From Gemmataceae bacterium (GTDB taxonomy: Bacteria > Planctomycetota > Planctomycetia > Gemmatales > Gemmataceae), in contig JAHBXO010000022.1 of NCBI GenBank assembly GCA_019636445.1, positions 1 to 64,000 on the forward strand: a DNA stretch of 64,000 nt, written 5' to 3'. Both the position numbers and the translations under genes were made by a program. A model generated the notes under the pieces. The model made no database searches, was not told the DNA's origin, and saw only the letters and a program-made list of their open reading frames with translations. Positions 44,777 through 52,388 of this stretch are shown in pieces; the stretch's first letter is position 1; each line of letters begins with the position of its first letter.

Positions 44777-45277
44777 ATGATGCGTCGACTCGGCGAAATC
44801 TATCTCGCGCACACGGCCGTCGTCACGGCGGACGTGACGCTCGGCCGCGGCGTCAGCCTCTGGCCCGGCGTCAGTATCCGCGGCGATGTGGCACCAATCA
44901 CGATCGGCGAATACTCGAACATCCAGGACAACGCCGTCGTGCACTGCGACTTCGGCTTTCCGAACGTGATCGAACCGAACGTGGTGGTCGGGCACTCGGC
45001 CGTGCTGCATGGCATCCGCGTCGGGGCCGGCACGCTCGTCGGCATCGGGGCGAAACTGCTTGGCGGCACGGACGTCGGCGAGGAGTGCCTGATCGCCGCC
45101 GGCGCGGTGCTGCCGCCCGGCATGAAGGTGCCGCCGCGCTCCGTCGTGATGGGGATGCCCGGCAAGGTCGTTCGCGCCGCGACGGCCGAGGAAATTGCCC
45201 GCACGGTCGCGATCAACCTGCGCTACCGCGAACTCGCCCGGAAATACGCCGACGGCGAATTCGCGATCCTGACCTGA
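44777..45277 (+). CDS. Gamma-carbonic anhydrase-like hexapeptide protein
   Basis: 166 residues, single domain. Left-handed beta-helix made of hexapeptide repeats (GRGVSLWPGVSIRGD ... ITIGEYSNIQDN). The three zinc ligands of the gamma-CA/YrdA family are in place: His56 (VVHCD), His73 (VGHSA) and His78 (LHG). A C-terminal helix (EEIARTVAINLRYRELARKY) caps the trimer. The family includes true carbonic anhydrases and inactive or ferripyochelin-binding-like homologues; activity is plausible but not certain. It is divergent from the ureohydrolase and 10 bp upstream of the M24-like gene. Confidence 0.88.
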   Translation: MMRRLGEIYLAHTAVVTADVTLGRGVSLWPGVSIRGDVAPITIGEYSNIQDNAVVHCDFGFPNVIEPNVVVGHSAVLHGIRVGAGTLVGIGAKLLGGTDVGEECLIAAGAVLPPGMKVPPRSVVMGMPGKVVRAATAEEIARTVAINLRYRELARKYADGEFAILT

Positions 45278-45287
45278 AGGCCCGCCC

Positions 45288-46547
45288 ATGACCGAACCCG
45301 CGCCCGCACCCGCCGATCTCGACGACGATGAAACGTCGATCTTTTCCGGTACGGAAGACACCGGATCGCAGACGAGCGTCTATCTCGAACTGCCCGAACC
45401 GTTCGACCATTCCTCGCGGCTGTCCGAAGGTCTGGACCCGACGGTCGCCAAGCGCCGCGCCGACATCGACGCGAAACAGATCAAGGTCGCCCAGTTGCTC
45501 GAAGAGATGGAATGCGAGGGCGTCGTGCTGCTCATGCCGGCACACGTCGCCTGGTTCACCGGCGGCATGAATGTTCGCGGCCTGATAGCCGACGGCGAAC
45601 GCCCCGGCATCTACACCAACGGCCGCCAGCGCTGGCTCCTCGCCAGCAACATCGACGCCCCCCGACTCTTCGACGAGGAACTCGACGGCCTCGGATTCCA
45701 GCTCAAGGAATGGCAGTGGAGCATCGGCCGCGCCGTCCTCCTCGGCGAACTCGTCGCCGGCAAACGCTTCGCCACCGACCGCCCCTTCCCCAACATGCCG
45801 CTCGTCAACGACCGGCTGCGCCTCGAACTCCGCCCGCTCACCGACTACGAACAGTCGCTCTACCACGGCCTCGGCCGTGCCGTCGTCCACGCCGTCGAAG
45901 CCACCGCGCGCAGTCTCGAACGCGGCGAGTCCGAACGCGAGATCGCCGGCCACCTCGCGCACCGCCTCTACCGCCACGGCGTGGAGGCCACCGCCATCAG
46001 CATAGCCGCCGACGAGCGCGCCCGCCGCTTCCGCCGCGCGGGCTTCACCGAAACTCCGGTGGAAACGACCTGCTACCTTCAGGCGACCGGTTGTCGGGAT
46101 GGACTCTATGTCACAGTCGGCCGTACGGTCTGCTTCGGCCCGCCGAACGACAAGCTCCGCCAGGAGTTCGACCTCGCCGCCAAGATGGCCGCGATCTTCC
46201 GCGCCATGAGCGTGCCGGGTGAGACGGTCGGCAGCGCCACCGAGGCCGCCCGCAAACTCGTCATCGATACGCCGCATGAATACGAATGGCGCTTTTCGCA
46301 GCCGGGCTACGGTGCCGGACGCTTTCCCGTCGAAGAGCTGCGCAAGGCCGGGCAGGACGAAAAATTCGCCCTCGGCTGGCCGCTGGTCTGGCAGACCAAA
46401 ATCGGCCAGGCCGCCATCGTGGATACCGTCATCGTCGACCAATATTCGTCGATGCCCGCGACCCCGCCGGAAGTCTGGCCCTTCAAGCGCGTCAAGCTGC
46501 GCGAGCAATACATCGACGTGCCGGACATCCTGATGCGGGAAGGATGA
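45288..46547 (+). CDS. M24-like (creatinase/prolidase fold) protein without visible metal ligands
   Basis: 419 residues. The creatinase-type N-terminal domain (about 55-170, with VLLMPAHVAWFTGGMNVRGL) and a pita-bread-like C-terminal domain (about 185-400) are recognisable. The positions normally holding the five metal ligands look replaced: the D-x10-D segment reads CYLQATGCRDGLYVTVGRTV, the GHG motif reads PGYGAGRF, and the two Glu segments read GWPLVWQTKIG and AAIVDTVIV. It is therefore probably not a peptidase; a binding or scaffold role is possible. It forms an apparent operon with the gamma-CA gene and converges on the decarboxylase. Confidence 0.75.
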   Translation: MTEPAPAPADLDDDETSIFSGTEDTGSQTSVYLELPEPFDHSSRLSEGLDPTVAKRRADIDAKQIKVAQLLEEMECEGVVLLMPAHVAWFTGGMNVRGLIADGERPGIYTNGRQRWLLASNIDAPRLFDEELDGLGFQLKEWQWSIGRAVLLGELVAGKRFATDRPFPNMPLVNDRLRLELRPLTDYEQSLYHGLGRAVVHAVEATARSLERGESEREIAGHLAHRLYRHGVEATAISIAADERARRFRRAGFTETPVETTCYLQATGCRDGLYVTVGRTVCFGPPNDKLRQEFDLAAKMAAIFRAMSVPGETVGSATEAARKLVIDTPHEYEWRFSQPGYGAGRFPVEELRKAGQDEKFALGWPLVWQTKIGQAAIVDTVIVDQYSSMPATPPEVWPFKRVKLREQYIDVPDILMREG

Positions 46548-46558
46548 ACCGGGCACGG

Positions 46559-46686
46559 TCACGCCACTTCTTCGATGCTCTCGATCAGCCGGTCGACGAT
46601 CGCTTCATCGGTCTTCGGGTTGTAGAAGACCGCCTTCCACGCCGGCACCGTCACGCCGCCGGGGCGGTAGCCCATTTCGGTCGTGA
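46559..46686 (-). pseudogene. Detached duplicate of the decarboxylase 3' end
   Basis: This 128-bp block matches 47463-47590, the last 42 codons and stop of the PLP decarboxylase gene, with about three substitutions. It has no start and cannot be expressed as a protein. Together with the intact copy it forms direct repeats flanking a 776-bp insert. Confidence 0.9.
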
Positions 46687-46789
46687 TGTTTAGCGGTCGT
46701 CGATGGCCGGTAAACTCGGCAAGCTACCATTGGCAACATCCGCCGAAGACGGGATAATAAAACCAGAGTCACCTGAAATGGGAGAAGCC

Positions 46790-47113
46790 TTGAGCGCGAC
46801 TATCGCCAAGCCGTCGGTAGCCGAGCTGGTCCGATCGCTCACGTCCGAAGAAAAGGACGCGGCACTGGTCGAGTTGGTCCGCGAAGCCATTCGCACCACC
46901 GGAGGCGAGAACCTCCTGCCACTGCATGCGGCCGACGGCGCTTCGCTCGGCTACTTCGTTCCGCCAGAGATCGCCAAGCGGCACCTCGAATCGGTCATGC
47001 CGACATTAAGCGAGGAAGACCGCGAACGGACCCGTCGGGCGCTTGCGGACCTGTCGAAGACGTTCGACATGGAGGCGTTTCTCGACGAGGTCAGCCGGGA
47101 GGACCCGGACTGA
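46790..47113 (+). CDS. Small helical protein of the insert, unknown
   Basis: 107 residues from a TTG at 46790 preceded by GGGAG; an in-frame ATG at 46778 is the alternative. Sequence features: KPSVAELVRSLTSEEKDAAL, then ENLLPLHAADGASLGYFVPPE and an acidic C-terminus. The ASLGYFVPPE pattern resembles the ends of small planctomycete and cyanobacterial proteins of the antitoxin type, but I cannot name a family. Lies wholly inside the DNA between the duplicated decarboxylase ends. Its 3' end overlaps the opposing gene by 23 bp. Confidence 0.6.
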   Translation: MSATIAKPSVAELVRSLTSEEKDAALVELVREAIRTTGGENLLPLHAADGASLGYFVPPEIAKRHLESVMPTLSEEDRERTRRALADLSKTFDMEAFLDEVSREDPD

Positions 47114-47399
47114 ATATCAGGTTGATGACGATCACCCGCCTGACGATCGTGAACCACCCCGTTCGTCGGTCGGGTTCCACGACGAGTTCCGCAAATCCAT
47201 CTTCGGGAAACGAGCAGAGATAACGGGTCGGCCGAACGGTGGGATCGGCGATCGCGTCGGGCGGCGGGCCGTTCGCATCGACGATTCGCTGTACGAACGC
47301 GGCCCACAACTCCCGGAACCGCCGGTCGCGCTCTTGTCGTGTATCGCCCAAAGTCTGACGCCATGCGCGGAGGAGCGGTTTGATCTCTTCGTGTGGCAC
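47091..47399 (-). CDS. Small protein of the insert, unknown
   Basis: 102 residues from a GTG at 47399, with a stop just upstream in the same frame. The core PTRYLCSFPEDGFAELVVEP followed by TGWFTIVRRVIVI looks like a compact beta-sheet domain after a helical N-terminus (PLLRAWRQTLGDTRQERDRR). No family recognised. It faces the 46790 gene, so the two do not form a conventional toxin-antitoxin operon, although both came with the same insertion. Confidence 0.5.
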   Translation of the reverse strand: MPHEEIKPLLRAWRQTLGDTRQERDRRFRELWAAFVQRIVDANGPPPDAIADPTVRPTRYLCSFPEDGFAELVVEPDRRTGWFTIVRRVIVINLIFSPGPPG

Positions 47400-47462
47400 G
47401 ACTTAGATTTCATGGGCCAATCCCATCTCGAATGACTTCCACCGATCGTAACACATTCTCCC

Positions 47463-47590
47463 TCACGCCACCTCCTCGATGCTCTCGATCAGCCGGTCGA
47501 CGATCGCTTCGTCGGTCTTCGGGTTGTAGAAGACCGCCTTCCACGCCGGCACCGTCACGCCGCCGGGGCGGTAGCCCATTTCGGTCGTGA
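47463..47590. repeat. Intact copy of the 128-bp direct repeat
   Basis: The 3' end of the decarboxylase gene, repeated at 46559-46686 with about three mismatches (for example CCTCCTCG against CTTCTTCG). Same orientation, 904 bp apart start to start. Confidence 0.9.
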
Positions 47591-49064
47591 AACTCAGGCG
47601 GGCGTCCCTCGCCGGGTCGAGCGTGCGGTCTCGCTTGTTGTAGAGCCGGCGGATCTCCGTCAGATAGCGAGTCGTCTCTTCCGGCGAAAGCTGCCCGGCT
47701 TCGAGCTTGTCGAAGATCGCCTTCGCGTCGCGGCCCTTCGGCAACACCCACCAGACCACGCTCGCGCCGCAGGTCTCGGCATTCAACACCTTGCAGTAGT
47801 CGAGTTTCGCCAGCTTGCGCTTGAGGAGGTCGGCGAGTTCCAGCGAGCGGGCCATGAGCATCTGCCAGCCGAGCAGGCCGATGCCGTTGAGGGACGCCAT
47901 CACCGTGTACGGGCCGAGGCCGGGGCGCGAGGTTTCCAGCGTGAAGAGTGCCGGGTCGCGGCGGCTGTCGGCTTCGGGGAAGTATGGCGTGTCGTCTTTG
48001 CTGCGCGCGAGGTACTTCAGGTCCGACTTCCGGTTCACGATGAACGCGCTACTCGGATAGTGCCCGCGGCCGGTCTTGTGGAAGTCGATCGTCACGCTGT
48101 CGGCGACGCGCAAGCCCTTGCAGAGCTGCTGCACGCGCGCCACCACGGGCTTGAGTTCCGGGGTCAGTTGCAGGACGTTCTTGTCGAGGTCGTATTCGTT
48201 GAGGAAGCCGAGGCCCCAGCCGACGGCGGCGTCGGCGTGGAGCTGCGGGACGGGCACGCCGTACTTCGCGGCCTTGTCTTCGAGGATGGCCCGCATGCCG
48301 GCGAGGTCGTCGATGCCGAAGGCGTCCGTCGTGCCGAAGGTGCCGATGGCGAAGGCGACCTTGACGCCGGCGGCGTAGAGTTCGTCGAGCTTGGCGGCGA
48401 AGAGGTCGAGGCGGATCGCCATGGCGCGGTCGGTGGGGATTTCGTGGAGGTTGTCGGTGCCGAGACCGAGCCAGCCGGCGACGGTGCGGGCGCAGTAGTG
48501 GGCGGCCTCGGAGACGATGCCGGCGACGCGCTCCCCTTGCAGGCCGTGGCGCATGGCGCCGGGCACGACCTTCTCGATGCCGATCTTGGCGGCGTACAGG
48601 TTGGAGATGGTGCCGCCGACGGTGAAGACGCCCCACGGGTCGACGGTGTGGTAGAAGACGAGGTTCGCGAGCGCCGTGATTGCCTTCACTTCCAGCTCAT
48701 TCGATCGCTGGCTGTAGCTGTCGGTGCAGAGGTTGGGGTTCTTGAGGAGGCAGGCGATCGCGCCGATGAGCGAGGCGTAGTTCGCCGGGCCGCGGACGTT
48801 CTCGAGGTGCAGCGGCGACGACCAGCCGTCGGTGCCCCAGAAATAGGGGAAGACGGCGTCACGGGCGTCTTTCAGATTCCCCGGTAGGACGTGGATTTCG
48901 GGGTTGGCCTGGGCGGTGTCGTAGTTCTGGCTGAGGTAGTGCCCCGGCGGCAGGGACTCTTCGGCCCGCATGGCGTCGAGGAGTTCGGAGAAGATCTGCG
49001 TGATTTCCTTCGGGTCGCAGTCGAAGAAGGTGCGGACGAAGGCGTCGTAGCGGGTGCGGTCCAT
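47463..49064 (-). CDS. PLP-dependent group II decarboxylase
   Basis: 533 residues. Fold-type I aminotransferase-like decarboxylase (Pfam Pyridoxal_deC). Visible: VFTVGGTISNLYAAKIG, the cofactor-contacting HADAAVGWG (Asp), and the Schiff-base lysine in TIDFHKTGRGHYP (Lys330). The family covers glutamate, tyrosine, DOPA and aspartate decarboxylases and related enzymes; the substrate cannot be assigned here. The 3' end is duplicated downstream around an inserted two-gene segment, but the gene itself remains full length. Confidence 0.9.
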   Translation of the reverse strand: MDRTRYDAFVRTFFDCDPKEITQIFSELLDAMRAEESLPPGHYLSQNYDTAQANPEIHVLPGNLKDARDAVFPYFWGTDGWSSPLHLENVRGPANYASLIGAIACLLKNPNLCTDSYSQRSNELEVKAITALANLVFYHTVDPWGVFTVGGTISNLYAAKIGIEKVVPGAMRHGLQGERVAGIVSEAAHYCARTVAGWLGLGTDNLHEIPTDRAMAIRLDLFAAKLDELYAAGVKVAFAIGTFGTTDAFGIDDLAGMRAILEDKAAKYGVPVPQLHADAAVGWGLGFLNEYDLDKNVLQLTPELKPVVARVQQLCKGLRVADSVTIDFHKTGRGHYPSSAFIVNRKSDLKYLARSKDDTPYFPEADSRRDPALFTLETSRPGLGPYTVMASLNGIGLLGWQMLMARSLELADLLKRKLAKLDYCKVLNAETCGASVVWWVLPKGRDAKAIFDKLEAGQLSPEETTRYLTEIRRLYNKRDRTLDPARDARLSFTTEMGYRPGGVTVPAWKAVFYNPKTDEAIVDRLIESIEEVA

Positions 49065-49145
49065 GGGGGAGAGGTACTCGGAGATCGGGGACGAACCTTA
49101 CAGGATACTACGCCCCGAACTTTCCGAAGAAGTCGGTCGAATCAG

Positions 49146-49700
49146 TCATCTCCTCGACTCGGAGACGCCAGTGGCAAGCAATCGAATTTCTTTGACTTCC
49201 CGAACGGCTTGACGCGCTGCAGCTTCCGGGATGTGCGGTTTGATTCGGACGACTTCGGCGACAACTTCGTCGTCAGATAGCGCGGGGTCGCGACGCATGA
49301 TCAGGTGTGCCGTCGAGAGGCGTTCGAGTTCCTTGACGTTCATTTTGCCGAACTTCTCGGAAACGAACGAGAGGGCTGCATCGTACTTCGCGATTGTCTT
49401 TGGATTCCGTTCGGTTAGTTGTTTGGCAGTCTCCGTGAGGGCAAGAGTCGGTCCGTATCGGGGATCTCGAGGAACGACGTCAAGCATTTGATCGGCGCGT
49501 AGCGTGGACAATTCGGCGGAAATGTCCGGCGAATAGGGACCATGCAGGTAGAGGATGACATTCAAATCCAAAGGTACATCGAGCATTTCCTGAAGAAAGT
49601 ACGCCGCCTTCTGGACGTGCGTTTCCCCGCACCAGCTACCCCGCTCATGGAGCCGGGACATCAGGGACAATAGGATCGCTCGACGTTGGTCGGCTGTCAT
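49146..49700 (-). CDS. YwgA-like protein
   Basis: 184 residues. The N-terminal part (GETHVQKAAYFLQEM, ILYLHGPYSPDISAEL) matches the YwgA/SocA-like winged-helix fold known from Bacillus YwgA and phage or toxin-associated 'Panacea' proteins. The C-terminal part is helical. It overlaps the HD-hydrolase gene by 4 bp (ATGA), reproducing the ywfO-ywgA neighbourhood of Firmicutes. The partner arrangement suggests it regulates or targets the hydrolase; the biochemical role is not established. Confidence 0.72.
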   Translation of the reverse strand: MTADQRRAILLSLMSRLHERGSWCGETHVQKAAYFLQEMLDVPLDLNVILYLHGPYSPDISAELSTLRADQMLDVVPRDPRYGPTLALTETAKQLTERNPKTIAKYDAALSFVSEKFGKMNVKELERLSTAHLIMRRDPALSDDEVVAEVVRIKPHIPEAAARQAVREVKEIRLLATGVSESRR

Positions 49701-51016
49701 TCGGATTTCTCGTCGCAGGGCTTGATGATCTCGTCCTTGTGCTTGGCCAAGTGTTTTTTGGCTTTCGCTTCCTGTTCCGGGGCGATGAAGACAAATTCCA
49801 CGGAGACAGGTGGAGTTCTATTCAAAAGCTCGGAGAGATTCACCGAGGAGACCGCCCGCCCATCCGCAAGAAGGACTGGGAAGTCGATGCTGTTACTCTT
49901 CGGTAGATATGTGAAATAATGTACATTTTCCGCGCCGAATTCGCCAGCCAAGTTGCTTTCGATCTGCTTTGCGGATGCGACGTTGACCGCTCGATCGATT
50001 GGATTTCGCTCGTAGATGAGCCGGAAATGTTTCCGATTCACGATCCGCGCCGCGTGAATGTGTCCGTTGAGTTTTCGGTCGCTCGCCGCCAGGGTAATCG
50101 CGGCGAGGACTTCGTTATCGCTGCGGGCGAGGTGCTCGGTCGGCCCGGTTGGAAATCGGCCCTCGGGCTTGAGCCATTGTTTGAGAAATTCCGTGAGGTG
50201 GTAGTCGTAAGCCCGGCGAACATCGTGGAAGTATACCTGCTTGTACATGAAAAACCGTGCCATTAGTAACGCCTCGGCGGCATGGATGCCGCCCTCTTCG
50301 ATCCCGAGTAGCGGTTCGTCTTCGTTCTCCGGGTGCGGCAAGATTCGCAATGTGTCGATCAGTCGCAAATGGTCGAAGCGGCCATAGGCCACGCCGGCGT
50401 GGTACGAATCGCGGAGCAGGTAATCCATGCGGTCCACACCAAATGCGTCTCCGACGATAATTTCCGACAGGATGCGCTCCCACGGTGTGAATTCGACCGT
50501 TCGGTGTTTCTTCGGTCCGAACTCCTTCGGCCCGATGGCTAACTTCGTCACGTCCTCAGCTTGGACTTTTGCATCATCCCAGAAGGATTTCATTTCACTT
50601 CCCGTGATCAATCCGTCGGTAATTCGCTCGTGCTTCCACCCCGGTGGCAAGAGGTCTTCGGCGGCGTGTGAAAACGGGAGGTGACCTATGTCGTGGCAGA
50701 GTGCCGCCAAACGTACGACTTGTCTCCAATAATCGAGACGAGATTTGTGAGACCCGACGATATCGCGAGCAATCGCCGATTGCAAATTGTCAGCGTTAGT
50801 CACCACATCGAAGACCCGACCGGCCAACTCCATGACACCGAGCGAATGCTCGAATCGGCGATGGGTCGCGCCGGGATAGACGAGATACGCCATCGCCAAT
50901 TGGTGGACGTACCGCAACCGTTGGAGCGGTCGGCTGTCGAGAACCTTTCGTTCTTCGGTCGTCAGACGGATGAATCCGTGAATGGGATCTCGGATTTCAT
51001 GCTGCGGTTTGGCCAT
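49697..51016 (-). CDS. HD-domain phosphohydrolase (YwfO/SAMHD1-like)
   Basis: 439 residues from the ATG at 51016 with GAGGAG 8 nt upstream. The N-terminus KPQHEIRDPIHGFIRLT and RLRYVHQLAMAYLVYPGATH are signatures of the SAMHD1/YwfO dNTP triphosphohydrolase-like group. Metal ligands: His57 (RRFEH), His108-Asp109 (CHDIGH) and the later Asp in VDRMDYLLRD. Likely activity: hydrolysis of (deoxy)nucleoside triphosphates. Related enzymes restrict phage or virus replication by draining dNTPs, but a housekeeping role is equally possible. Translationally coupled to the YwgA-like gene. Confidence 0.85.
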   Translation of the reverse strand: MAKPQHEIRDPIHGFIRLTTEERKVLDSRPLQRLRYVHQLAMAYLVYPGATHRRFEHSLGVMELAGRVFDVVTNADNLQSAIARDIVGSHKSRLDYWRQVVRLAALCHDIGHLPFSHAAEDLLPPGWKHERITDGLITGSEMKSFWDDAKVQAEDVTKLAIGPKEFGPKKHRTVEFTPWERILSEIIVGDAFGVDRMDYLLRDSYHAGVAYGRFDHLRLIDTLRILPHPENEDEPLLGIEEGGIHAAEALLMARFFMYKQVYFHDVRRAYDYHLTEFLKQWLKPEGRFPTGPTEHLARSDNEVLAAITLAASDRKLNGHIHAARIVNRKHFRLIYERNPIDRAVNVASAKQIESNLAGEFGAENVHYFTYLPKSNSIDFPVLLADGRAVSSVNLSELLNRTPPVSVEFVFIAPEQEAKAKKHLAKHKDEIIKPCDEKSE

Positions 51017-51042
51017 CTTTTCCACTCCTCGAATTGCTATTT

Positions 51043-52248
51043 CTACGCCCCGTACTTCCCGAACCTTCCCGCGTGGCCCATCGCGAGGAGCATCAGGTAC
51101 TTCGCCTCGAACTGGCCAAGGCCGCCGCGCAGGCAGGCTCGCTCGCCGTACTCCGTAACGTCGTCCGGCCGTGCCAGATCCGACACCAACAGAGTCGGTA
51201 CCGGGTGAAAGCTATGGCTCTTCATCTTGCTCGGCGTGCTGTGGTCGCCCGTCACGATCAGCACGTCCGGCTTCAGGCTGCGGATGCCGGGAATCGCCGC
51301 GTCGAGCGCTTCGATTTTCTTCACCTTCTCCGCAAAGTTACCGTCCTCGCCGGTGCTGTCGGTGTACTTGTAATGCAGGAAGAAGAAGTCGTAGTCGTTC
51401 CACGACGCCTTCAGACGCTCGACTTGGGTCTGTAGCGTGTCGCCGGCGTCCAGAATGTCCATGCCGACGAGGCGTGCGAGGCCCTTGTACATCGGATAGA
51501 CGGCGATGGCGGCGGAGCGCAGGCCGTAGAGGTCCTGGAAGGTGGCGATCTTCGGATAGCTCGCGAACCCGCGGAGCGTCAGGCCGTTGGTCGGAGCGTC
51601 GGCCTTCAGGACATCGTTCGCCTTCGCTACGAACTGATTGACAAGGTCGGCGGTCTTCTGGCTGGCGGCGTCGGCCCCCTTCGCGGCGAGTGGCGGCACG
51701 CCGACGGCTTGCGGATCGGTGTCGTTCACCGCATCTCCGAGGCCCTCGCCGCGGATGACGAGCACGAAGCGATGCTCCTTCACCGGCTCCACGAACAACT
51801 CGCAGCCGGGCACCTTGATGGTGCGCAGTTTGTTCACGATTTCGATGCAGCGTTCGGTCGTCGGCCGGCCGGCGCGGCGGTCGGTGATCTTACCGTCGGC
51901 ACCGAGGGTGCAGAAGTTGCCGCGGATGGCGACGTCTTTTGATCCGACCGAAAAATTGATGCCAAGCGCTTCGAGGATGCCCCGGCCGATGCGGTATTCC
52001 AGCGGATCGTAGCCGAACAGGCCGAGGTGCCCGGGGCCGCTGCCGGGCGTGATGCCCGGCAAAACCGGCAGGCTCAGCCCGGTTACGCCGTCCTTCGCGG
52101 CGGCGTCGAGGTTGGGGGTTTTCGCGGTTTCGAGTTCGGTGAGGCCGCCGGGGGTGATCGGCAAGCCGCCGATGCCGTCCGCGACGAGCAGGACGATCTT
52201 CGAACCGTTATCTTCGCGCAATTCCCGGACCAAATCGTGTTGACTCAT
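51043..52248 (-). CDS. apgM: Cofactor-independent phosphoglycerate mutase, archaeal type
   Basis: 401 residues from the ATG at 52248. Interconverts 3- and 2-phosphoglycerate in glycolysis. The alkaline-phosphatase-like metal motif VADGIGGLP opens the protein; the catalytic Ser region is GITPGSGPGHLGLFGYDP, and the C-terminal metal set is VTGDHSTPSKMKSHSFHPVP. This is the aPGM subfamily, not the longer GpmI. It is divergent from a phosphoglucose isomerase gene with 140 bp between starts, so two glycolytic enzymes may share a control region. Confidence 0.93.
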   Translation of the reverse strand: MSQHDLVRELREDNGSKIVLLVADGIGGLPITPGGLTELETAKTPNLDAAAKDGVTGLSLPVLPGITPGSGPGHLGLFGYDPLEYRIGRGILEALGINFSVGSKDVAIRGNFCTLGADGKITDRRAGRPTTERCIEIVNKLRTIKVPGCELFVEPVKEHRFVLVIRGEGLGDAVNDTDPQAVGVPPLAAKGADAASQKTADLVNQFVAKANDVLKADAPTNGLTLRGFASYPKIATFQDLYGLRSAAIAVYPMYKGLARLVGMDILDAGDTLQTQVERLKASWNDYDFFFLHYKYTDSTGEDGNFAEKVKKIEALDAAIPGIRSLKPDVLIVTGDHSTPSKMKSHSFHPVPTLLVSDLARPDDVTEYGERACLRGGLGQFEAKYLMLLAMGHAGRFGKYGA

Positions 52249-52388
52249 GGCGATTTTTCTTCCCTTTGCGAATTGTGACCTAGAGTAGCGTGCCGGATGG
52301 CATTTCACGGCTCATCTTACAAACGATGCGCCGGCCGATTCGGAACCGACCCGTCCGTACGATCCAGTCGACTGCCGGAGCCGACGCG

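Noticed and set aside
44690..45361. N-terminal extension of the ureohydrolase to 494 residues
   Set aside because: The extension is antisense to the gamma-carbonic anhydrase gene, and the family starts at MRTTAIVFP.
46703..46789. Longer start for the insert protein
   Set aside because: The upstream codons have no conserved character, and a good Shine-Dalgarno (GGGAG) sits before the TTG at 46790.
47132..47413. 93-codon minus-strand frame in the insert
   Set aside because: Ser/Arg/Pro-rich shadow of the 102-residue frame, which has balanced composition and a folded-domain pattern.
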